A DNA stretch of 64,000 bases from Sphingobacterium hotanense (GCF_008274825.1 NZ_CP030848.1:2852001-2916000), one strand, 5' to 3'; numbered from the stretch's first letter, positions 26,702-35,650 are shown. The notes: generated by a model not told the origin, from the letters alone. Program-made: numbers and translations.

Positions 26702-28563
26702 TTTGGAATTCATCGAGCTTAAACTCAGAACTTTTAAATTTACCTAACGAGCTTAAATCGTTTGTCAAATCTGTAAATCAGCTTCCGACCACCTCTCCTA
26801 GTGATTTCCATATCGCTATAGTTGGGGCAGGACCAAAAGGTTTCTATGCTTTAGATACATTCCAAGATCTAGCCAATAAAAGACTAGGTCAATCAACACA
26901 CGGAAATCAAAAGATTCATATACACTGGTTTAATAATGATTATCATTTCGGAACTGGACCTAACTTCCATACCGATCTCCCTGAATATTTCCTGGTAAAT
27001 AGGTATATCGCTGATATTACCTGCTGGGAAGAAGTTGTGAAGAGCGACATTCCACATCAGCTCTCCTTGATGCAATGGCTGAAAAAGCATTCCATATCAG
27101 GTAAAGAACCCGCATGGAATCACCTATGCACACGCGAATTATTGGGATATTATTTCATCGATGCTGTTCTAAGCATTATGAAAGAAGAAAACCCCATGCT
27201 TGAGATACACCTAGTAAAAGAACGTATTTGTGATCTTGATATCGGAGATGACAAATCAGTACTAACTTGCGCAAAAGGAAAGATACCCTTTCACTATGAC
27301 TCCGTCATCTTGGCGACTGGGCACTCCTACGAAAGCACAAGCTTCTCGCATCTGAAACAGGACGCCAATGCATCTTACACGATTATTGACGAGGTATATC
27401 CGATTGAGCGACTAAGCGAGATTCCTGCGCGTGAAGACGTAGCAATTTATGGAACAGGCTTAACTTTTTTAGACGCTATGCTAGAATTGACTGAGGGCCG
27501 TGGAGGGATATTCTATAAAAAGGATGACGAATACCATTATCTCAGTTCGGGACATGAACCTATCATGTATCCGTTTTCTCGTCGGAACCTACCGAATATG
27601 CCAGTCAACGCTTATTCCAATTCCCATAAGCGGACGCTCGCATTTATGACGGACGAGTGGTTGGAAAACTTGCTTGCTCAGAACAGAAAGATTGACTTCA
27701 TCAACGAGATTATTCCAATTCTAGATCTTGAAGTTAAATTCGCCTTCTATCCTCTTATTCCTGAATTCAAAGGGCTTGACAATGAAAGTATTCTAGCTTT
27801 TCTGCATGATGATAGTCAAGAGAAAATGTTTAGTCTTTTTGCTTTGGTCAATCCCATGTCCTACTCTAAGTTACCATCGGATACCAATTACCAAGAATTC
27901 ATCTTAGATCTGAGCAATTACTGTCTGCAGATGACTGAATTTGGAGAATTCCACAGTCCTATGGCAGCAGCGACAGCCGCGTTAAGAGAAGCTTTTGAGC
28001 AAATTGTAAAAATAAATAATCAGGTAGGTTTTACCGCCAACTCACAAAAAGCGTTTGAAGACAGATGGTTTCCAAACATAAATCATCTAGCGTATGGCCC
28101 TCCACGTGAGGTGTCTGAAAAATTCTTCTGTTTGATGCGCGAAGGATTCGTCAAATTTATTTTTTCAGAAACTGCATCGGTTACACAAGCTGGTAATAAA
28201 ATTCGATTGAAGAATAAATACATGGAAAAAGATTTTCAGTATTTGTTGAATGCGCGGATTCAAAAAGGCAATCTGCGGACAAAAAATCATCCCTTATATG
28301 ATCGGATGCTGAGTAAAGGTATTATCAAGGAATGGATGAACGACCAGTTGTCAACAGGCAAGATTGCAATCGATAAAAATGGGAAACCGGTCGGACTGGA
28401 TGAAAACCATAAAATCTATCTTTACGGAATACCAACTGAAGGTCAAGTTATTAGCAACGACACAATTTTAAGATCGCGAAACAACTTCGCTAAACCATGG
28501 GCAGACGACACGTTTGCAACTTTTGAAAAAAAATGTGCAGAACTAAAAGAACGAATGCTATAA
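26698..28563 (+). CDS. FAD/NAD(P)-binding protein (NAD_binding_9 type)
   Basis: 621 aa. A dinucleotide-binding motif IAIVGAGPKGFYAL lies at about residues 40-53, preceded by a helical N-terminus. The next region (FGTGPNFHTDLPEYFLVNRY) and the second nucleotide-binding element (DSVILATGHSY at about 200; VAIYGTGLTFLDAML at about 250) are characteristic of the large FAD/NAD(P)-binding proteins grouped as PF13454. The C-terminus ends with KIYLYGIPTEGQ and RSRNNFAKPWAD, likely a FAD-contacting tail. The family contains uncharacterised oxidoreductases, sometimes in biosynthetic clusters. Substrate unknown. Confidence 0.8.
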   Translation: MIWNSSSLNSELLNLPNELKSFVKSVNQLPTTSPSDFHIAIVGAGPKGFYALDTFQDLANKRLGQSTHGNQKIHIHWFNNDYHFGTGPNFHTDLPEYFLVNRYIADITCWEEVVKSDIPHQLSLMQWLKKHSISGKEPAWNHLCTRELLGYYFIDAVLSIMKEENPMLEIHLVKERICDLDIGDDKSVLTCAKGKIPFHYDSVILATGHSYESTSFSHLKQDANASYTIIDEVYPIERLSEIPAREDVAIYGTGLTFLDAMLELTEGRGGIFYKKDDEYHYLSSGHEPIMYPFSRRNLPNMPVNAYSNSHKRTLAFMTDEWLENLLAQNRKIDFINEIIPILDLEVKFAFYPLIPEFKGLDNESILAFLHDDSQEKMFSLFALVNPMSYSKLPSDTNYQEFILDLSNYCLQMTEFGEFHSPMAAATAALREAFEQIVKINNQVGFTANSQKAFEDRWFPNINHLAYGPPREVSEKFFCLMREGFVKFIFSETASVTQAGNKIRLKNKYMEKDFQYLLNARIQKGNLRTKNHPLYDRMLSKGIIKEWMNDQLSTGKIAIDKNGKPVGLDENHKIYLYGIPTEGQVISNDTILRSRNNFAKPWADDTFATFEKKCAELKERML

Positions 28564-28669
28564 ATCGGTCATAATATTATCCTATACTACACTTAACACA
28601 ATCTTAATACACTATTAATATTAACATCAAAGAGCCGCCTTATATTCGTATTAATAAAAATTAAAAGAA

Positions 28670-28762
28670 ATGATTAAAGACGAAGTATTATTAGCAGAGA
28701 TCAATACGATCCTAGTAGAATTTATGTATGATGGTGATGATTTTAATTCAGAAGAGGATTAA
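28670..28762 (+). CDS. Possible 30-aa acidic peptide
   Basis: ATG at 28670 preceded by an A/G-rich AAAATTAAAAGAA tract, and a near-consensus TATATTCG about 28 nt upstream. The product starts MIKDEVLLAEINTILVEFMY and ends DGDDFNSEED: an amphipathic helix followed by an acidic tail. It lies between the FAD/NAD(P)-binding gene and the FGE-like gene. It could be a modified-peptide precursor, a small partner protein, a remnant of an acyl-carrier-like gene, or non-coding. The remainder of the 403-bp gap shows nothing else. Confidence 0.35.
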   Translation: MIKDEVLLAEINTILVEFMYDGDDFNSEED

Positions 28763-28966
28763 GATCCCACCTCATACCTACTTACCTCCCATCCACTAAC
28801 CTACTATTTCCCCCAATAAACTTTCTAAAACTTAAAGCAAACATAAATGATATCTATCCTTTACTGCTTTGTGCCCTCGCCATCAGTCCAGTATCGTCCC
28901 TAACGAAAATTATATAATAATGATATATTTGCTAGGCTAACCATTAGAATTGAAGAGCAGCAGCAG

Positions 28967-29695
28967 ATGAATACTGAAGAGATCAAATCCATTTTAAGAG
29001 ATCTATTTGTACAAATCCCATCGGGGACAATACAAATGAGAGACGATAGAACAAAAATGAAATGGGATGCAAATATCGAATCTTTTTCACTTGCAAAATT
29101 CCCTGTCACCCAGCGCTTATATACGTTGTTATTAAACCATAACCCCAGCTCTTTCATCGGAATCAACAAACCGGTGGAAACGATAAGCTGGATTGATGCT
29201 GTTAATTTTTGCAATACACTTTCCAACCTTTTTCAACTTACCCCTTACTATAGCGTCGGCAAACTTGAAAACGAGCATGTTTCGATGAACATTGAGGCGG
29301 ATGGGTTTAGACTACCGACTGAAGCAGAATGGGAATACTCCTGTAAAGCGGGGTTATTGAAATGTGTCAATGATTTGGACGCTATCGCTTGGTATAAAGA
29401 AAATTCGAATCGAACAACGCACGATGTCGGACTAAAATTGCCGAATGAATGGGGACTATACGATATGTTGGGAAATGTTTGGGAGTGGTGCTCTGATTTA
29501 TACGATACGGAAATTTATGGCTCCTACCGCATTTTTCGAGGCGGAGGCTGGTGCGATGAAGCGCGAAGCGTTATGCCGACCACGAGGCGGCGAAGTCACC
29601 CGTTAAAATTTCAAATCGATGATTTAGGTTTTAGGATAGCGATCAATCAAAATATAGAAAGAATTTTTCATGAAAGCGGAACTGTTAGATTTTAA
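28967..29695 (+). CDS. FGE/SUMF1-fold protein lacking the catalytic cysteines
   Basis: 242 aa covering a complete formylglycine-generating-enzyme-type domain: IPSGTIQM near the start, FPVTQRLYTLLL, VETISWIDAVNFCNTLS, FRLPTEAEWEYSCKAG, the calcium/structural LGNVWEWCSDLYD, and FRGGGWCDEARSVMP...RRRSHP...DLGFRIA at the end. In true FGE the last segment carries two copper-binding catalytic cysteines (RCAAR...GFRC-like). Here the aligned positions read RRRSHP and GFRI, so sulfatase-type formylglycine formation is unlikely. More likely a ligand-binding or EgtB/PvdO-like role. It overlaps the next gene by 26 bp. Confidence 0.85.
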   Translation: MNTEEIKSILRDLFVQIPSGTIQMRDDRTKMKWDANIESFSLAKFPVTQRLYTLLLNHNPSSFIGINKPVETISWIDAVNFCNTLSNLFQLTPYYSVGKLENEHVSMNIEADGFRLPTEAEWEYSCKAGLLKCVNDLDAIAWYKENSNRTTHDVGLKLPNEWGLYDMLGNVWEWCSDLYDTEIYGSYRIFRGGGWCDEARSVMPTTRRRSHPLKFQIDDLGFRIAINQNIERIFHESGTVRF

Positions 29696-30245
29696 GATAG
29701 AATCGAACAATGAAATTTCTGCCCAGTTTTTAAAAAGGGAGATATTTTCTTTTCGAGATGCTGCAAAATTCATACAAAATTTGGATTATGGGCGAAATGC
29801 GGATAAAACCGACCTTAAAACAATTTTTACAGAAAATAGAGGAACCTGCAGCAGCAAACATGCCCTCCTGAAAACTTTAGCAGTCGAAAATGGTTTCTAT
29901 GGTATACAGCTGACTATAGGAATATTCAGAATGAATGCTACAAATACACCGAAAATTAAGGATCGATTATTAAAATATGATATCGATTTTATTCCCGAAG
30001 CACATACCTACCTCAAATACAGGGGACAGTATTTTGATTTTACGAGAACAGGATCTTCCGCAAAAGACTTTATAGACGACCTTCTTTTTGAGGTGGAAAT
30101 TGAGCCAAACGAGATTGGTGAAGAAAAAATAAGAATTCACCAAACCTACTTGAATAATTGGGTCAAGGACAATTCCGACTTAAAATATTCAGCAAAAGAA
30201 ATATGGGCCATTAGAGAAGAATGTATTGAGGATCTATCCAATTAA
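29670..30245 (+). CDS. Transglutaminase-fold protein
   Basis: 191 aa cytosolic-looking protein. A cysteine sits at the start of a helix in RGTCSSKHALLKTLA (about 52-66), a histidine in EAHTYLKYRGQYFDFT (about 112-127), and an aspartate follows in the last motif, giving the Cys-His-Asp order of the transglutaminase/protease-like superfamily. It begins inside the 3' end of the FGE-like gene (26-bp overlap), so the two are probably produced together. Activity could be a peptidase or amidase; there is no evidence for cross-linking as such. Confidence 0.7.
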   Translation: MKAELLDFKIESNNEISAQFLKREIFSFRDAAKFIQNLDYGRNADKTDLKTIFTENRGTCSSKHALLKTLAVENGFYGIQLTIGIFRMNATNTPKIKDRLLKYDIDFIPEAHTYLKYRGQYFDFTRTGSSAKDFIDDLLFEVEIEPNEIGEEKIRIHQTYLNNWVKDNSDLKYSAKEIWAIREECIEDLSN

Positions 30246-30264
30246 TTCGTAATTTCTAACAACT

Positions 30265-31053
30265 ATGCAAAAACTATCGACACTAGTTTCATTCGCTATA
30301 ATATTAGCTTTCACACAATGCAACTCCACGAGTAATTCCACAATAAACGGTTCTGACTCATACTCAGACTCCACCGCGCAACCTATTGATTCCCTCTCAT
30401 CAATGGAAAACCCAAGTACGAACGTAGAAAACCAGCTCGACAGCCTTGTTGACGGCCATATTCTATTACCAGCAAGCTATCGCATATGGAAACCATCGGA
30501 AGCCATCAGCAGGATAATCGATAGCACCTGGCTAGCACTTTATAAAAATGGAGATCAATACTTTATCGGCAAGATTAACTATCAGATCGAACATGCAGCA
30601 GAAGAACCCTGCTCTGGCCTGCCAACTGAAACCATCGTACCAGAACACCAAACATATGCTTTCTTCAATCTGCGAGAAATGAAAGCTGGAGCGATCGATA
30701 GCATCTCGATCGAAAAACCCGTTTTGAATCCGAATGAAAGTTCCTGCTTTTCTTTCAATGGTAAAAAGTATAGCATTAAAGCCTCAGGTCGAGCTTTTGA
30801 TGATCGCGATAAGAATGGCGTCGGCGTCTATAAGCTTGAGCTGTTTGAAGACGATCGATTTGCTCGCGTAATCCTCCAACAAGATCAGTATAACGATACA
30901 CATACGGAAATACAGCTAATCGGAGACTTCGATAAGGATGGAAAACCAGACTTTTTATTTTCGAGCCCGCGGGACTATGAAGAAGAGCGCGTAATCATCA
31001 ATCTTTCCAATTCGCCCTATGCCTTTGAAGGAAACAGGCAATTCGATTGCTAA
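30265..31053 (+). CDS. Lipoprotein with EF-hand/FG-GAP-like calcium loop
   Basis: 262 aa. Signal with lipobox LAFTQC (Cys about 19), followed by a serine/threonine-rich low-complexity linker to about residue 60. The C-terminus contains DFDKDGKPDFLF (about 231-242), a DxDxDG-type calcium-binding loop like those in FG-GAP repeats. No recognisable enzyme domain. It starts 19 bp after the transglutaminase-like gene and may belong to the same unit. It is convergent with the 31057-32133 gene, only 3 bp apart. Confidence 0.7.
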   Translation: MQKLSTLVSFAIILAFTQCNSTSNSTINGSDSYSDSTAQPIDSLSSMENPSTNVENQLDSLVDGHILLPASYRIWKPSEAISRIIDSTWLALYKNGDQYFIGKINYQIEHAAEEPCSGLPTETIVPEHQTYAFFNLREMKAGAIDSISIEKPVLNPNESSCFSFNGKKYSIKASGRAFDDRDKNGVGVYKLELFEDDRFARVILQQDQYNDTHTEIQLIGDFDKDGKPDFLFSSPRDYEEERVIINLSNSPYAFEGNRQFDC

Positions 31054-31056
31054 TTA

Positions 31057-32133
31057 TCATCCGTTCAATAAACTATGTTGACTTGCGGTAAAGATATTTC
31101 GAAAAACAATGTTAATCTCATGCTCTGCTTGCGAAGCACCAATACCCAATAGCGGAAACAAGTCGACTACTTGCAATCGCATATCTTTAACAAATTCGCG
31201 GGAGAAGTTTGCTAACTCCTGATAAGGATCGTTATTGCTATCGAAATCACTCACGAGGATATTCGACCAGATTGTATTCGCCAGCTCAAAAACGTGTTCT
31301 CTCCGCGCAAGAAAATCAGTCTGAATGGCATCTAGCATTCTGAATCTATCCTTGCTATATTGACTTGCCCAATTCGGATCTTTTGACTTTTCGAAAAAAT
31401 ACTTCTCCACTAAATCTAAAAATCGACGAAACATACCGACGTAATTGACTAATAAGGTAATCTCGGCGAATGGCATGAACGGGATGTCAAACAAAGGCGA
31501 ATCCGATTTCTTTGCCGCGGGATCCAGCAAGAACGCATGATCCTTAGCAACCTTAATATTTTGCATCGAGAAACTATGGCTCGCTGTGCATTCCAATCCA
31601 AATGAGGTCCAATCATAATGGATCAGCACCTGATCTCGTGGCACGAAAAAGGAAGAAACCGCTTGCTCTCCATCCTCATTAAGCACCGGCACACCATGAT
31701 CCAATAACTTCGCATTCAATGTAAAATGTGTTAAATGCGGAGAACCCGTTGCATATTGCCATTCACCCGTTAAGACATAATGCTCTCCATCCCAATTGGC
31801 AGTACCTGCAGCGCGGCCACTCCCACCCCAACAAACCTTAGGCTTACTGAAAATATCCTTCGCTAAGACAGGCTCCAAGAAGCCGGCAAACATATTCGCG
31901 CCAGAGCAAAGCGTGATTGTCCAAGCATACCCTCCGTCTACATAAGCCAACTCTTCCAATAACTTCAAACCGTCAACCAGACCAGCCTCTAATCCTCCAT
32001 ATACCTTCGGAACCCACAAGTTGAACCATCGATTTTCATAGGCAAGATTTAAAGTAGCAGGTACTAATGATTTTGCCTTTATGGCCTCAGCCTGCCACTC
32101 TTTAATGATTAAGATTTGTTCTGGATTAAGCAT
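31057..32133 (-). CDS. Acyl-CoA-dehydrogenase-family protein
   Basis: 358 aa. N-terminal helical region with NRWFNLWVPKVYGGLEAG (about 30-47), middle beta domain with GSGRAAGTANWDGEHYVLTGEWQYATGSPH (about 108-138) and a C-terminal helical bundle. This is the acyl-CoA dehydrogenase/HsaA-type flavoprotein fold, here closer to flavin-dependent monooxygenase-like members than to fatty acid enzymes. It overlaps pnuT by 8 bp and so appears to be controlled by the TPP riboswitch. A role in thiamine salvage is an inference from this position only. Confidence 0.8.
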   Translation of the reverse strand: MLNPEQILIIKEWQAEAIKAKSLVPATLNLAYENRWFNLWVPKVYGGLEAGLVDGLKLLEELAYVDGGYAWTITLCSGANMFAGFLEPVLAKDIFSKPKVCWGGSGRAAGTANWDGEHYVLTGEWQYATGSPHLTHFTLNAKLLDHGVPVLNEDGEQAVSSFFVPRDQVLIHYDWTSFGLECTASHSFSMQNIKVAKDHAFLLDPAAKKSDSPLFDIPFMPFAEITLLVNYVGMFRRFLDLVEKYFFEKSKDPNWASQYSKDRFRMLDAIQTDFLARREHVFELANTIWSNILVSDFDSNNDPYQELANFSREFVKDMRLQVVDLFPLLGIGASQAEHEINIVFRNIFTASQHSLLNG

Positions 32134-32743
32134 GATAAAGTTTTTCTTGATTTCGCATAATAGACTGCCACTTCAGGTAGCCGAAGATAGCAACAATAAA
32201 TAAAAAGGAGGTCAGTGCCGCAAATAGATATAAATCTTTATGAATGAGCAATGGGATAGCAAAAGCGTTGCTGATGTTCAACAATATCCAGTTCTCTATC
32301 TTTCGTTTCGCTAAGAGCCACATTCCGGCCCACGCAGTTGAGGATACCCAGGCATCCCAAATGGGAACATCGGAGTTGGTAAAATGATTCAATACCGAGT
32401 AAAGAATAATAAAACCGATAAACACGATACCTAAAACAATCCCCCAATCTTGCTTATCGCAGCGCGTGATAGGCTGCTCTCGCGCCTCCTTATTCGTCAC
32501 CCAATACCACCATCCATAGACGCTCATCACCAGATAATACATGTTTAAAGCGATCTCTGCATAAAGGTTCGCACCGAAAAGCACATACATCCCAGTCAAT
32601 ATCCCGAGTATGCCGAAAAAATAGTTAGATACTTTATTGTTCCTCGAAAGAAGAACCTGAATGATACTGCAGACAACCGAGAATCGCTCCAGCGGAGTCG
32701 TTTGCAATAAAGCGTTCCATAAATCCATAAAAAAAACACCCAT
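32126..32743 (-). CDS. pnuT: PnuT-type thiamine transporter (PnuC family)
   Basis: 205 aa, about seven hydrophobic helices, with the PnuC-family WxxWxxLN-type pattern seen as ENWILLNISNAFAIPL (about 150-165). A TPP riboswitch directly upstream identifies the substrate as thiamine or a precursor rather than nicotinamide riboside. The ATG at 32743 lies in the 3' arm of a terminator hairpin and has an AGGA element 8 nt upstream; a second ATG at 32728, just after the T-run, is an alternative start. The coding sequence of the two starts differs only by MGVFF. Confidence 0.88.
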   Translation of the reverse strand: MGVFFMDLWNALLQTTPLERFSVVCSIIQVLLSRNNKVSNYFFGILGILTGMYVLFGANLYAEIALNMYYLVMSVYGWWYWVTNKEAREQPITRCDKQDWGIVLGIVFIGFIILYSVLNHFTNSDVPIWDAWVSSTAWAGMWLLAKRKIENWILLNISNAFAIPLLIHKDLYLFAALTSFLFIVAIFGYLKWQSIMRNQEKLYHA

Positions 32744-32774
32744 AAATTATGTCCTAAAACAAAACTTATGGATG
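32729..32774 (-). terminator. Riboswitch expression platform: terminator overlapping the pnuT start
   Basis: On the minus strand CATCCATAA (32774-32766) pairs with TTATGGGTG (32745-32737, one G-U pair), followed by eight T (32736-32729). The first pnuT ATG lies inside the 3' arm, so folding would both stop transcription and hide that start codon. Confidence 0.65.
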
Positions 32775-32793
32775 TTATATTGCAACAAGATCC

Positions 32794-32892
32794 TTTATCC
32801 CTACGCCAGCATTACCTGGATCAGGTTTTACCAATTATGGTATTGGGTATAATCTCAGCCTATCCTAGAATAACCAGGAGAAGCACCCCATA
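32794..32892 (-). promoter_or_regulatory. TPP (THI-box) riboswitch
   Basis: The minus strand shows GGGGTGC, then CTGAGATTATACCC, then ACCTGATCCAGGTAATGCTGGCGTAGGGA: the paired, conserved CUGAGA and ACCUGAU...GGAUAAUGCCAGCGUAGGGA-type core of the thiamine pyrophosphate aptamer. It controls pnuT and probably the overlapping acyl-CoA-dehydrogenase-like gene. Only about 13 bp separate it from the mqo stop, so its promoter may lie in the mqo 3' end (candidate TAGATTTT near 32900). Confidence 0.95.
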
Positions 32893-32905
32893 AGTTTAAT
32901 AAAAT

Positions 32906-34402
32906 CTATTTATCTAAATTCAACAAACGGTGCGTACGCTCGCGTGTCGATTGACATAGCGCTGCATCATCGTTAAGTTTTTTACCCCAAGTCGGGATCA
33001 TCTCACGCAATTTCTTACGATAAGAATCTGATTTCGCACGATCAGGGAAACATCTCTTCAACAAGTTGATCATGATAGCAACTGAAGTAGAAGCACCCGG
33101 AGAAGCTCCCAATAGCGCAGCGATAGAACCGTCGGCACTGGAAACTACTTCCGTTCCGAATTCTAAGATTCCGCCATGCTTAGGATCTTTCTTGATTACC
33201 TGAACACGCTGACCAGCCTTTTCAATCGCCCAATCCTCCATCTTCGCAGTTGGCATAAATTGCTTCAACGCGTCCAATTTATCCTGTGGCTTTTTCATCA
33301 CTTCCGTGATCAAATATTTTGTTAACGGCAAGTTATCTAGGCCTGCAGATAACATCGGACGAATGTTCGATAATTTAATCGATGCAGGTAAATCGAAGTA
33401 CGAACCTTTTTTCAAGAACTTAGTGGAGAAACCAGCATAAGGACCGAATAGTAAGGCTTGTTTTCCGTCTATATAACGTGTATCTAAGTGCGGTACAGAC
33501 ATCGGAGGAGCACCTACCGAAGCTTTACCGTAAACTTTTGCATGATGCGCTTTAATGATGTCCTCATTTGTACATCTCAACCATTGTCCGCCTACTGGGA
33601 AACCACCATAGCCTTTGGCTTCAGGTATACCCGATTTTTCTAATAATAATAAGGAGTGACCGCCAGCACCGATGAAAACAAACTTCGCAAGAATCTCACG
33701 CTTCTCACCCGTTGCCAAATCTTTCACCTCAACTTCCCAACGACCATCATCCTCACGATCAATATCTTTCACTTCTTGATTCAATGAAAGCTTGATGTTA
33801 TCTTTTCCATCTAAGTAAGAAACCAAATCTCTCGTCAAAGCGCCAAAATTAACATCGGTACCGATGTCCATCTTTGTCGCTGCAACTTGTTCATTGCCAT
33901 CTCTACCGTTCATCATCAACGGTACCCAGTCTTGCAACTGCTGTTTGTCTTCGGTATACTCCATACCTTTGAAAAGGTTATGTTGAGTCAATGTTTCAAA
34001 TCTCGTTCTCAAGAAACGAACATCCTTTTCTCCAAAAACCGCCGACATATGTGGCACTTGGCGTATAAAATGACTTGGGTTCTTAATTATTCCTTTTTCA
34101 ACTAGGTAAGACCAAAACTGCTTGGAAACCTCGTATTGCTCAGCGATACTGATCGCTTTGTCAATCTTAACAGAACCATCTGCTTGCTCCGGAGTATAGT
34201 TTAACTCACAAAGTGCGGAGTGTCCAGTTCCGGCGTTATTCCATGCGTCGGAGCTCTCTGCGGCAACAACATCAAGACGTTCCAAGATCTCGATATTAAT
34301 ATCCGGACTCAACTCGTTTATCAAGGTGCCCAGCGTAGCACTCATAATACCAGCACCAATCAAAACGACGTCTACTTCCGTTTTCTTAGTTTTCTTACCC
34401 AT
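32906..34402 (-). CDS. mqo: Malate:quinone oxidoreductase
   Basis: 498 aa, the usual Mqo length. FAD-binding VDVVLIGAGIMSATLGTLINEL (about 10-31), ESSDAWNNAGTGHSALCELNYTP (about 50-72), GGFPVGGQWLRC and LLGASPGASTSVAIMINLL near the C-terminus are hallmarks of the family. It oxidises malate to oxaloacetate at the membrane and passes electrons to menaquinone, which fits the futalosine-pathway genes elsewhere in the window. A TAATTTTG box lies 19 nt before the ATG. Confidence 0.96.
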   Translation of the reverse strand: MGKKTKKTEVDVVLIGAGIMSATLGTLINELSPDINIEILERLDVVAAESSDAWNNAGTGHSALCELNYTPEQADGSVKIDKAISIAEQYEVSKQFWSYLVEKGIIKNPSHFIRQVPHMSAVFGEKDVRFLRTRFETLTQHNLFKGMEYTEDKQQLQDWVPLMMNGRDGNEQVAATKMDIGTDVNFGALTRDLVSYLDGKDNIKLSLNQEVKDIDREDDGRWEVEVKDLATGEKREILAKFVFIGAGGHSLLLLEKSGIPEAKGYGGFPVGGQWLRCTNEDIIKAHHAKVYGKASVGAPPMSVPHLDTRYIDGKQALLFGPYAGFSTKFLKKGSYFDLPASIKLSNIRPMLSAGLDNLPLTKYLITEVMKKPQDKLDALKQFMPTAKMEDWAIEKAGQRVQVIKKDPKHGGILEFGTEVVSSADGSIAALLGASPGASTSVAIMINLLKRCFPDRAKSDSYRKKLREMIPTWGKKLNDDAALCQSTRERTHRLLNLDK

Positions 34403-34421
34403 GTGATTTTTAAATGAGTTA

Positions 34422-34429
34422 CAAAATTA
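34422..34429 (-). promoter_or_regulatory. -7 box (TAATTTTG) of mqo
   Basis: Exact TAnnTTTG on the minus strand 19 nt before the mqo ATG, in the 238-bp region shared with divergent fabG. Confidence 0.5.
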
Positions 34430-34640
34430 ATATTCGCATTATATATAAGCGAATAATTTTGTCAGAAACATATCAGATATTTGTGATTTTATCAAAAATA
34501 CCCAATTACCATTAGCGATATGCACATTTTTGACCTCAAAAAATAAATCAACACCTTCCTATTCATCAACATTTTTTGTATTATGCAGTTTATTTTCCAC
34601 TTTTGTGGTTCATTAAGTAAGCATTTAATAAGAAATACAT

Positions 34641-35384
34641 ATGAAATTGTTAGCCGGAAAAACAGCCTTGGTAACGGGTGCATCAAAAGGAATAGGAAGA
34701 AAAATCGCTGAAGTATTTGCTCAGCATGGCGCAAATGTTGCCTTCACTTATTTATCATCTGTTGAAAAAGGACAAGCCCTGGAACAAGAGCTTCAAGCTT
34801 CTGGAACCCAAGTAAAAGGCTATCGCTCGGATGCCTCGAAATTTGACGAAGCCGAGAAATTAATTAATGATATCGTTGCTGATTTCGGTGGTCTGGATAT
34901 CGTTGTAAACAACGCTGGTATCACAAAAGACGGCTTATTAATGCGTATGACAGAAGAAAACTGGGATGATGTAATCAACATCAACCTAAAATCTGTATTC
35001 AACGTATCGAAAGCAGCTTCAAAAGTGATGATGAAGGCCCGCAAAGGTAGTATCATCAATATGAGTTCGGTAGTAGGTGTTCAAGGGAATGCGGGACAAG
35101 CAAACTACGCCGCTTCCAAAGCAGGTATCATCGGATTCTCAAAATCTCTGGCTAAAGAATTAGGTTCAAGAAATATCCGTACAAATGTTATTGCGCCAGG
35201 ATTTATCCGCACAGAAATGACAGATGTATTAGATCCTAAGGTAGTGGAAGGATGGGAAGCTAACGTCCCATTGAAACGTGCCGGAGAACCCGAAGATGTA
35301 GCAAACGCTTGTGTGTTCTTAGCATCTGACCTATCCGCATACGTAACTGGACAAGTGATTCCAGTGGATGGCGGAATGTTGTAA
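34641..35384 (+). CDS. fabG: 3-oxoacyl-[acyl-carrier-protein] reductase
   Basis: 247 aa short-chain dehydrogenase with TGASKGIGR (about 13-21), NNAGITKDGLLMRM, the catalytic serine region INMSSVVG, YAASKAG (Tyr/Lys) and PGFIRTEMTD. The NAGITKDGLLMRM stretch and the length are typical of FabG rather than a generic SDR. It reduces 3-ketoacyl-ACP in fatty acid elongation. It is transcribed alone, divergently from mqo, and is followed by a strong terminator. Confidence 0.93.
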   Translation: MKLLAGKTALVTGASKGIGRKIAEVFAQHGANVAFTYLSSVEKGQALEQELQASGTQVKGYRSDASKFDEAEKLINDIVADFGGLDIVVNNAGITKDGLLMRMTEENWDDVININLKSVFNVSKAASKVMMKARKGSIINMSSVVGVQGNAGQANYAASKAGIIGFSKSLAKELGSRNIRTNVIAPGFIRTEMTDVLDPKVVEGWEANVPLKRAGEPEDVANACVFLASDLSAYVTGQVIPVDGGML

Positions 35385-35414
35385 GAAATAGAGTTTTACA
35401 AATAAAATGATATA

Positions 35415-35440
35415 AAGCCCCGAAGTTCGGGGCTTTTTTT
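35415..35440 (+). terminator. Terminator after fabG
   Basis: AAGCCCCGAA-GTTCGGGGCTT hairpin followed by seven T, 30 bp after the fabG stop. Confidence 0.9.
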
Positions 35441-35513
35441 ATGGGCTTTTTGTGGAAAATGTTGATTTGAAGAAGATAGGTGGGCTTTCTTGGAGTAAGG
35501 ATGTGGGGGACGT

Positions 35514-35592
35514 TTTGTCTTGAAGCAGGAAGGGAAGGTCGTGTTGGTCTTGAACCAGGAAAGGAAGGATACAAGGATGGACAGGATCAGGT
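35514..35592 (+). repeat. CCAGGAAAGG/GGACAGGATC repeat, two units 30 nt apart
   Basis: GAAGCAGGAAGGGAAGG (35522) and GAACCAGGAAAGGAAGGAT (35552) keep the 30-nt period of the array at 17 kb; the second continues into ACAAGGATGGACAGGATCAG. Located between fabG and the 36104 gene. Confidence 0.75.
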
Positions 35593-35650
35593 TTAAGTAT
35601 TAAGTATTCTAACAAGTACAATAAATGGTTGAGAGCGATTCGACTCTAAC

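Noticed and set aside
28967..29695. Genuine formylglycine-generating enzyme for a sulfatase
   Set aside because: The catalytic cysteines are missing and no sulfatase gene is in the window.
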